Shown here: positions 1-5,355 of the stretch, piece after piece
How positions within the stretch are numbered: position 1 is the first letter of the stretch
How the letters are laid out: the number at the start of each line of letters is the position of its first letter
DNA from: Candidatus Sodaliphilus limicaballi
Lineage (GTDB): Bacteria; Bacteroidota; Bacteroidia; Bacteroidales; Muribaculaceae
Assembly: GCA_018065815.1 (NCBI GenBank)
Contig: JAGHSP010000348.1
Coordinates: 1 to 5,355 of the forward strand
Length of the DNA stretch: 5,355 nt
Reading direction: 5' to 3'
The notes under the pieces: generated by a model
Told to the model about the DNA's origin: nothing
What the model saw: only the letters and a program-made list of their open reading frames with translations
The model's database searches: none
Translations under genes and position numbers: made by a program

Positions 1-2
1 CA

Positions 3-33
3 CTAGAAGTTCTAGATATTCTAATTCATTAGA
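3..33. repeat. Two adjacent short A/T-rich palindromes upstream of thiL
   Basis: Positions 3-15 form a perfect inverted repeat, CTAGAA-G-TTCTAG. Positions 20-33 form another, TCTAAT-TC-ATTAGA. Each has six paired bases around a one- or two-base centre. They lie 72 bases or more before the thiL start, in a non-coding stretch cut by the window edge. They could be an operator-like site, the remains of an upstream gene's 3' end, or chance in A/T-rich DNA. The rest of the 1-104 leader is A/T-rich; I see no convincing Bacteroidetes-type promoter (TTTG with a TAnnTTTG box) and no Shine-Dalgarno site. Confidence 0.3.
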
Positions 34-104
34 TGGTGTTTGAGGATGTTGGGGCTAATGTTGTGACTTTTTGCGGACACTAATAATTCTTTTTATATCA
101 TGTT

Positions 105-1139
105 ATGACTGAAACTGAAATCTCTACATTAGGCGAGTTTGGCTTGATTAAAGAACTTACAAAGAACATCGAACTCAAGCACAGCAGTTCGGTGCTGGGC
201 GTGGGCGATGACTGCGCAATCCTTGATTATAGCGGCAAGGACACCGAAGCCCTCATCACCACCGACCTCCTGCTCGAAGGCATTCACTTTGACCTCACTT
301 ACGTGCCGCTGCGACACCTTGGGTATAAGGCCGTTGTGGTCAATTTGAGCGATGTGTATGCAATGAACGGGCAACCTCGCCAAATCACTGTTTCGCTGGG
401 CATCAGCAAGCGTTTCACCCTAGAACACATTGCCGAACTCTACGACGGGATGCGTCTCGCGTGCGAGCAATATGGCGTTGACCTCGTGGGCGGCGACACT
501 AGCGCGTCGGTCACAGGACTCATCATCAGCATCACATGCGTGGGCGAGGGAGTCAAGGGCAAGACCGTGAAGCGCAGCGGAGCTCGTGACACCGACCTTA
601 TCTGCGTGAGCGGTGACCTGGGCGGAGCCTACATGGGACTGCAACTCCTTGAACGCGAGCGTGAGGCTGGGCAAGGTGTAGAAGATTTTCAGCCCGACTT
701 TGCCGGCAAGGAATACATCATCGAGCGTCAACTAAAACCCGAGGCACGCCGTGATGTGATTGCCGAGATTGCTGCCCTCGACATCCATCCCACAGCGATG
801 ATGGACGTGAGCGATGGCTTGTCAAGCGAACTGCTGCACATCTGCCACAGCTCTGGCGTGGGTTGCCGTGTCTATGAGGACCGCATTCCCATTGACTATC
901 AGACTGCTGCCATGGCCGAAGAACTCGGCATGAACTTGGTTACTGCCGCCATGAACGGAGGCGAGGACTACGAGCTGCTCTTTACCGTGCCCCTCACCGA
1001 GCACGACAAGATAGAGCAGATGACAACTGCCCGGCTCATCGGCCGCATCACCAAGCCCGAACTGGGCGCCTACATGGTGACACGCGACGATGCCGAGCTA
1101 GAAATCCGCGCCCAAGGCTGGAACGCCTTCACCGAGTAA
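105..1139 (+). CDS. thiL: Thiamine-monophosphate kinase ThiL
   Basis: ThiL is a cytoplasmic kinase that phosphorylates thiamine monophosphate with ATP to give thiamine diphosphate, the last step of cofactor synthesis. The 344 residues are close to the family's usual 320-350. The conserved blocks appear in order: GEFGLI near residue 10, GVGDDCAIL (32-40), TTDLLLEGIHF (52-62), YKAVVVNLSDVYAMNG (74-89), LVGGDTSAS (127-135), SGDLGGAYMGL (169-179), MMDVSDGLSSEL (232-243), NGGEDYELLFTV (284-295) and a closing GWNAF (338-342). The acidic residues in the GDD, NLSD, GGDT, DVSDG and GGEDYE blocks are the metal- and nucleotide-binding positions of the AIR-synthase/PurM-like fold. The ATG at 105 puts the GEF motif where the family has it, and no Shine-Dalgarno site precedes it, as is usual in Bacteroidetes. 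No other thiamine gene is visible nearby. The RAYT-like gene follows after 15 bases. Confidence 0.97.
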   Translation: MTETEISTLGEFGLIKELTKNIELKHSSSVLGVGDDCAILDYSGKDTEALITTDLLLEGIHFDLTYVPLRHLGYKAVVVNLSDVYAMNGQPRQITVSLGISKRFTLEHIAELYDGMRLACEQYGVDLVGGDTSASVTGLIISITCVGEGVKGKTVKRSGARDTDLICVSGDLGGAYMGLQLLEREREAGQGVEDFQPDFAGKEYIIERQLKPEARRDVIAEIAALDIHPTAMMDVSDGLSSELLHICHSSGVGCRVYEDRIPIDYQTAAMAEELGMNLVTAAMNGGEDYELLFTVPLTEHDKIEQMTTARLIGRITKPELGAYMVTRDDAELEIRAQGWNAFTE

Positions 1140-1154
1140 AAAGGGAAAGGACCT

Positions 1155-2171
1155 GTGGATCGCGATGAAGCCATAGCAAGAGGGCTGGAGGTGCAGGAAA
1201 CGAAGCACTCGATGAAACGTAGAAGTCCTTGGCATGACTACAACCGGAAAGGCATCTATATGCTGACGCTAGTGGTAGAGGGGCGCATGCCATTGCTTGG
1301 TGAGTTAAGAGGAAATGCAGATTCCCCTTGGGTGGAGTATTCCGAACTTGGAAATGCTATTCTCAATGAGGAGGTGGCGAAGATACCCCGGTTCTATCCA
1401 CAGGTGGCTGTGTGGAAGGTGTGCATCATGCCTGACCACATTCACATGATTGTGAGGGTGAAAGAAGACTTGCCTCCTGGCAAGCACCTGGGGATTGTGG
1501 TGGCTGGGTTTAAAGGCGGTTGCTCAAAGGCGGCGATGCGGCTTGGAGTTACTGTCCCTTGTGCGTTCGCACAAGGGAGCTCCCAGGGCGGACGCCCTGG
1601 GAACGGAGGCAGTGTGGTTCCTCTCTTTGAGGCGGGCTATAACGACAAGATCCTCTTGCACGAAGGCCAGCTTGATAACTGGAAAAACTACCTTGACGAT
1701 AACCCTCGCCGACTGCTCCTCAAGAGGCGTTTCCCGCAACTGTTTACCGTGCTTCACGACATAGACATAGCTAATCGCCAATGCCAAATGGTGGGCAATC
1801 GCTTTCTGCTTGACATCCCCGACAAAATGGCGGTAATCGTGCACCGCCGTTACTCCGACGAAGATAATGCCAGGCTGCGCGATGAATGGCTTGCGTGCGG
1901 TGAACGGGGCGGGGTGCTGGTGAGCGCAGCGATTTCACTGCGGGAAAAGAGGGTGCTGCGCGAGGCAATGGACCGAGGCTATCGCATCATACTCTTGCGT
2001 GAGAACGGTTTCCCTGAGTTTTACAAACCAGCGGGTGAGAGTTTTGATGCATGCTCCATGGGGATTTTGCTTGAAATAAGCCCTTGGGAATACCACACCG
2101 AGAGGAAAACCATAACACGCGCCCAGTGCCTTGAACTTAACACGCTTGCCCAGGCTATAGCAAACCGATAG
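1155..2171 (+). CDS. RAYT-like HUH transposase with C-terminal extension
   Basis: This 338-residue protein resembles REP-associated tyrosine transposases (IS200/IS605 Y1 type). The N-terminal domain (about 20-200) starts with RRSPWHDYNRKGIYMLTL, carries the HUH metal-binding pair in MPDHIHMIV (H95, H97), and has the motif NYLDDNPRR (178-186). Y179 is the best candidate for the catalytic tyrosine, by analogy with the YIxxNP motif of RAYTs. Residues 205-338 form an extra domain including GGVLVSAAISLREKRVL (252-268), RIILL and FYKPAGESFDAC (289-300). From memory, related Bacteroidales proteins share it, and its pattern loosely recalls a DprA/LOG-like Rossmann fold; that is inference. The start used is GTG at 1155, 15 bases after thiL, with a purine-rich stretch before it. 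ATG at 1212 (residue 20) is a credible alternative, since family similarity begins there. Residues 133-153 are encoded by a hairpin-bearing insert. Family resemblance is strong; activity is unknown, and it may be domesticated because no flanking transposon ends are visible. Confidence 0.85.
   Translation: MDRDEAIARGLEVQETKHSMKRRSPWHDYNRKGIYMLTLVVEGRMPLLGELRGNADSPWVEYSELGNAILNEEVAKIPRFYPQVAVWKVCIMPDHIHMIVRVKEDLPPGKHLGIVVAGFKGGCSKAAMRLGVTVPCAFAQGSSQGGRPGNGGSVVPLFEAGYNDKILLHEGQLDNWKNYLDDNPRRLLLKRRFPQLFTVLHDIDIANRQCQMVGNRFLLDIPDKMAVIVHRRYSDEDNARLRDEWLACGERGGVLVSAAISLREKRVLREAMDRGYRIILLRENGFPEFYKPAGESFDACSMGILLEISPWEYHTERKTITRAQCLELNTLAQAIANR
1555..1578. repeat. Perfect hairpin 1 of an in-frame palindromic element
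   Basis: The arms TCCCTTGTGCG (1555-1565) and CGCACAAGGGA (1568-1578) are exact reverse complements around a TT centre, giving an 11-base stem (or 10 bases with a GTTC loop). It lies inside the RAYT-like reading frame. A second hairpin that also begins TCCC and ends GGGA follows after two bases. REP-like elements associated with RAYTs have this size and form, but no other copy is present in this window to prove that it repeats. Confidence 0.85.
1581..1602. repeat. Perfect hairpin 2 of an in-frame palindromic element
   Basis: The arms TCCCAGGGCG (1581-1590) and CGCCCTGGGA (1593-1602) pair perfectly around GA, a 10-base G/C-rich stem. The sequence differs from hairpin 1 in the interior but shares the outer TCCC/GGGA ends. 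The pair is bracketed by ACTG (1551-1554) and CAGT (1610-1613), which could close a three-way structure. The whole 1551-1613 segment is 63 bases, or 21 codons, and encodes a Gly/Ser/Pro-rich stretch that includes QGGRPGNGG. Confidence 0.85.
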
Positions 2172-2252
2172 CCGGCAGACGAAGCCGTTGTGCTGCTGTT
2201 GTCCCGTAGATGTGTGCTGGATAAGGAAATGTTTCGGGTTTCCATGATGTGG

Positions 2253-2295
2253 AAAAAATGCCCCGGGAGCCGCTTGTTGCGGTGCTCTCGGGGCA
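2253..2295 (-). terminator. Rho-independent terminator of the ricin/LRR gene
   Basis: Read on the minus strand, TGCCCCGAGAGC pairs with GCTCCCGGGGCA (one G-T mismatch-type position), and the stem continues as CGC/GCG past a two-base bulge around a short AACAA-type loop. TTTTTT follows directly (2258 down to 2253). It begins 45 bases after the stop codon of the minus-strand gene. On the plus strand the hairpin is followed by AAACC and no T-tract, so it is oriented for the minus-strand gene, although it may also slow transcription arriving from the RAYT-like gene. The rest of the 2172-2340 intergenic stretch shows nothing else I can name. Confidence 0.85.
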
Positions 2296-2340
2296 AACCT
2301 TATTATGAGCTAAATGAAATGCTTTTTTGGAGCTACTACT

Positions 2341-5300
2341 TTATTTGAGCACCTTGGCGGCTGTCTTGGTGCCGTCGGTATAGGTCACTACCATGATGTT
2401 GATGCCCACGAAGGGGTTGTCGTTCTCTATACCTGCAAGGTTGTAGTATTTCACGCTTGCCACTTCCTTGTTCTCCACGTTTAGTTCCTCAACCTCGGTC
2501 ACGATGCCGGGATTTTTGAGGGAAGCAGGATAATTAAGGCCTAAGTAGAAGTATCCTATGTTTTCAGATTCTTCCATAGCGCTGACTTTGCGTGCGGGAG
2601 CATTGCTGCTGCTTACGTTGTGGAGCCCGTTCATGTCATAACCATACATCACACTCTTGGGAACGTCGTCGGGGACTACGTCTGGCTCGCTGTCGCTCAC
2701 ACCGCACTTGAGCACTATGATGGTGCCATTCACTTTATTGTTGAAGTAGTTTTCGAGGATGTTCTTTGTGTCCTCGTCTGCATCGCCATAATCAACAATA
2801 GGTGCGCTATTTCCGTCGTGCGAAATTATGCACAAGCGTTTGCCGAGGTTATCTCCGGGCTTGCTGTGTAACATCAGTCCCATGCTGTTGACGTTGTCGG
2901 TCTCGACTGCCTGGTAGAAAGCGAAATCCTTCACTCTGCTAATATCGAAGTCGTCGCCAGCGAGTGTGTTGGAAATAGCGATTTCCTTGCGGCTCATGTT
3001 GCCTTGCGTGAGGTAGTCACCGTAATTGTCGAGTGTCAGTGTCTCGAAGTAGCTCTGCTGCTTGTCAAGTACCAGTTTATCCTCTTTATCGCTGGTTCCG
3101 TTATAGTTCAGGCGCAGGTAGAACATCCAAACCCATTTACGCTTCTTCTCGTTATACTGCTTTAACAAATTGACATTAACGTGACGGTAGTTGTTGTCCA
3201 CTACTACACTGGGGTCAAGTTTTGCTGCACCATATACGCTTGCGCCGGTCACCTCTTTGCAGAAATCCCAGTTTTGGTATTCGGTGGTAGAGAAGGGCTG
3301 GCCTATGTAGGGCGAGTTGAGTTTGAGCGAAGCGAGGTGATTGTTATCAACGTGGACGTCGCGCAGTTTCTCACAGTTGCTCAGGTCCAGGTTGTGGAGC
3401 CAGGGTCCCTTGCCTATCTGGCGTGTAATAGCGGGGTCGAAAGACAGTTCTTGGGGAATGAGCACCCATTTTTGCGCGTCAGTGCCGTTATCGTGATACA
3501 ACTGGATGTTGTTGCTTGCACTTATAACGCCTCCAGAGATATCAAGCACGCTGGTTCCATTCAGTTTGGTTACAATCTTATAAGAACCGTCGTTGTTGCG
3601 AACAAATGTAAATAGCTGCGAATTATTTGTGCTACCAGTGTCGGCAGTCCAGAGTTTGATGTTGGTATTGTCTTCTGTCTTACCAGATTCTACATCAAGG
3701 CTCAAAGCACCATTGGCATGAACTGGTTTAATGTGATACCAATCTTTATCGTTTTCGGTCTTTACAAATTCAATTTTGAACTGTTGGTGTAAACTAGAGG
3801 CATTTATAGTCCATAGTCCCACGTTAGTGCCTGGGTCAGTCCAGCCCTGCTGGCAGTCCATACCGTATGTGCGGTATTTGTAGTTAACAATGTTGTATGT
3901 TCCGTCGTAAACCTTACCATCGGTAGCGCCGTTAGCCGACTTGAGCAGCCATATAGACTCGAGATATGGGTGATTAGTGAGGTCGAGATTATAGGTGGGT
4001 GTGGCAAATGCGTGCAGGAACACGAGTTTGGGGAACTTGTCAATAAGTCTCTGCAGCGCGCCGTTGTCCGAGTTGCCGTCTTCGTAGCCAAGCATCGAGT
4101 CGAAGATTGCGAGCTCCTTCATGTGAGTGTTCTCTTTGTTGGCTGTGATAGACATCAAGTCGAAGTTGTGAGCAGCCTGGAAACGCTCGAGAACCGGGAA
4201 CTGGTCGAGGTCAATGTCGGTCAAATAGTTGTTGCTCAGGTTGAGGAACTTGAGCTTCTTCAAGCCGTAGATGCCCGAATGCTCAAGATCAGAACCATTG
4301 CTGAATCTTGCATAGTCGAGGTTGAGATACTCAAGCTCGGGGTTGTACTTAAGGTTAAGACCGTTAGGCATGACTTTGATAAAGTTGCCATCATATCGTT
4401 TCCCTTCGGTGAACAGAGAGTCACCATATTGTGCACGAGAAAGATCCAGTTTCTTAAGAGAGGTGAAGTACTCAATACCTTTAAAGTTGGAAGCACCTTC
4501 AAAACTCAATTTAGTTACACCATCCTCTACATTTAAAGTTGAGATATTTCCGTATTTTCCCAGTCCCATAAGCTCGGTAATTTCCTCGGGATATACCACG
4601 ACATGCTCGTTACCGCCACACTTAGCCATGCCAGTGGTGTAGTCATAGTTATCAGCAAGAGTGGCTCGGTCTGCAACAATAGAGTGGGATGTGTGGCTGT
4701 AAACCTTGGCGTAACCTTTATCAATCATATACTTTACAAAGTATTTGTCGGGCATAGCGTTCAGGCGAGCGAAGTTGGGCAATGTGTAGGTGGTTGATTT
4801 GGGATTGAGTTTCCACTTCTGGGTATCACTACCAGTGTATTCTTCAAGTTGGATGTTTGGACCTTTACCCATCACTCCGCCTGCAATGCCAATCACAAGG
4901 CTTTCGTCATATTTACTGCAGATGGTGTAAGTGTCGTCGCCATTGTACTTGAACTTGAAGAGCTGACGCTGCTCGCAAGTTCCTCCAGTTGAATATTCAT
5001 ACACACAGAGGTTAGAACCTGCCTGTACGACTCCGGTAGCAGTAGTGTCAGCAACAGTAATACACTTTCTTCTATCATTAAAGCAATACTTGATACGGAA
5101 ATACCCATCACCGTTACCAAAGATTTCAAAATCCTGGTTCACGGTCCAGAGCTGGAGATTTTTACCATCGGGAGCATCACCTCCTCCACTCACATCAAAT
5201 CCATAGGCTTTATCATGGGCGCTCTCAATCTCATAGTAACCATTAGAAATCGGGAAGGTGAGTTCCATCATCCTCCTATCTTTTAAGAGTCCCTCAATAG

Positions 5301-5355
5301 GCACAAGATACTGACGCCCCTGGTCATCAATCACATACTGGTCGGCCACATAATA
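2341..5355 (-). CDS. Ricin-type beta-trefoil / LRR secreted protein, 5' end cut
   Basis: The frame is open through the window edge: two TAT codons precede the GTG at 5349, so GTG is unlikely to be the start. About 1004 residues are visible (numbered here from that GTG). In order: ricin-type beta-trefoil 1 (about 38-183; NLQLW at 64-68, QKW at 177-179); a linker with MPDKYFVKYMIDKG (199-212), like the segment before LRRs in other Bacteroidales proteins; irregular LRRs (about 267-470; LKKLDLS, LEYLNLD, LKFLNLSNNYLTDIDL); beta-trefoil 2 (about 484-632); further LRRs (about 650-677; LHNLDLSNCEKL); an unrecognised region (about 715-890); and a C-terminal tail (about 965-1002; VKYYNLAG, GINIMVVTYTDGTK) resembling a T9SS-type sorting domain. 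No membrane segment is seen. Such proteins are usually secreted or surface-bound and bind glycans or proteins; ligand and role here are unknown. The signal peptide, if any, lies beyond the window. Confidence 0.88.
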   Translation of the reverse strand, partial: YYVADQYVIDDQGRQYLVPIEGLLKDRRMMELTFPISNGYYEIESAHDKAYGFDVSGGGDAPDGKNLQLWTVNQDFEIFGNGDGYFRIKYCFNDRRKCITVADTTATGVVQAGSNLCVYEYSTGGTCEQRQLFKFKYNGDDTYTICSKYDESLVIGIAGGVMGKGPNIQLEEYTGSDTQKWKLNPKSTTYTLPNFARLNAMPDKYFVKYMIDKGYAKVYSHTSHSIVADRATLADNYDYTTGMAKCGGNEHVVVYPEEITELMGLGKYGNISTLNVEDGVTKLSFEGASNFKGIEYFTSLKKLDLSRAQYGDSLFTEGKRYDGNFIKVMPNGLNLKYNPELEYLNLDYARFSNGSDLEHSGIYGLKKLKFLNLSNNYLTDIDLDQFPVLERFQAAHNFDLMSITANKENTHMKELAIFDSMLGYEDGNSDNGALQRLIDKFPKLVFLHAFATPTYNLDLTNHPYLESIWLLKSANGATDGKVYDGTYNIVNYKYRTYGMDCQQGWTDPGTNVGLWTINASSLHQQFKIEFVKTENDKDWYHIKPVHANGALSLDVESGKTEDNTNIKLWTADTGSTNNSQLFTFVRNNDGSYKIVTKLNGTSVLDISGGVISASNNIQLYHDNGTDAQKWVLIPQELSFDPAITRQIGKGPWLHNLDLSNCEKLRDVHVDNNHLASLKLNSPYIGQPFSTTEYQNWDFCKEVTGASVYGAAKLDPSVVVDNNYRHVNVNLLKQYNEKKRKWVWMFYLRLNYNGTSDKEDKLVLDKQQSYFETLTLDNYGDYLTQGNMSRKEIAISNTLAGDDFDISRVKDFAFYQAVETDNVNSMGLMLHSKPGDNLGKRLCIISHDGNSAPIVDYGDADEDTKNILENYFNNKVNGTIIVLKCGVSDSEPDVVPDDVPKSVMYGYDMNGLHNVSSSNAPARKVSAMEESENIGYFYLGLNYPASLKNPGIVTEVEELNVENKEVASVKYYNLAGIENDNPFVGINIMVVTYTDGTKTAAKVLK

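Noticed and set aside
63..104. Possible Bacteroidetes promoter before thiL
   Set aside because: A TTTG occurs near 40 and a TTTTTG near 67-72, but there is no acceptable TAnnTTTG box at the right spacing, so no promoter is called.
1555..1602. Tandem hairpins as a transcription terminator or CRISPR-like repeat
   Set aside because: No T-tract follows on either strand, the segment is inside an intact reading frame, and the two hairpins differ in sequence with no spacers, so neither label fits.
1495..1764. Overlapping plus-strand frame of 89 codons within the RAYT-like gene
   Set aside because: It is an alternative frame of a gene with clear family motifs and spans the palindromic element. I see no sign of programmed frameshifting, and the main frame is intact.
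2323..2328. T-run on the plus strand as a terminator for the RAYT-like gene
   Set aside because: TTTTTT at 2323-2328 is not directly preceded by a hairpin. The strong hairpin ends at 2295, 27 bases earlier, and its own T-tract is on the minus strand.
3181..3615. Plus-strand open frame of 144 codons opposite the second beta-trefoil
   Set aside because: It is the complement of real coding sequence and has no domain, leader or plausible promoter of its own.
3970..4536. Plus-strand open frame of 188 codons opposite the LRR gene
   Set aside because: It lies wholly antisense to a well-supported coding region. Its Val/Glu-rich product is what the reverse complement of Leu/Asn/Asp-rich LRR codons gives, and it has no recognisable domain.

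Overview
The window looks like a piece of a chromosome from the order Bacteroidales, possibly a gut Muribaculaceae- or Prevotella-like lineage. The grounds are indirect. There is a secreted-type protein that mixes ricin-type beta-trefoil and leucine-rich-repeat domains and ends in a tail resembling type IX secretion (T9SS) sorting domains. The first gene has an A/T-rich leader with no obvious Shine-Dalgarno site. There is also a two-domain REP-associated tyrosine transposase (RAYT)-like protein of a kind I associate with this phylum. No rRNA, tRNA or other marker is present to settle the taxonomy.

Layout: positions 1-104 are a short non-coding leader with two small A/T-rich palindromes. thiL (105-1139, plus strand) encodes thiamine-monophosphate kinase, complete and with all family motifs. 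Only 15 bases later a RAYT-like gene starts (1155-2171, plus strand), close enough to be co-transcribed with thiL. Its reading frame carries a 63-base segment (1551-1613) made of two back-to-back perfect hairpins that add 21 codons without breaking the frame. From 2172 to 2340 the DNA is intergenic and holds one strong hairpin with a T-tract on the minus strand, the likely terminator of the convergent gene. The remainder (2341-5355) is one minus-strand gene for a large ricin/LRR protein. Its frame is still open at the right edge of the window, so its true start and any signal peptide lie outside.

How the genes relate: thiL is a housekeeping cofactor gene. The RAYT-like gene is probably a single-copy or domesticated relative of IS200/IS605-type transposases. 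The minus-strand gene is an envelope or secreted protein that transcribes towards them, and nothing suggests a shared function. The points most worth a second look are the in-frame palindromic element inside the RAYT-like gene, the C-terminal extension of that protein, and the apparent insertion of a second beta-trefoil into the LRR part of the large protein.
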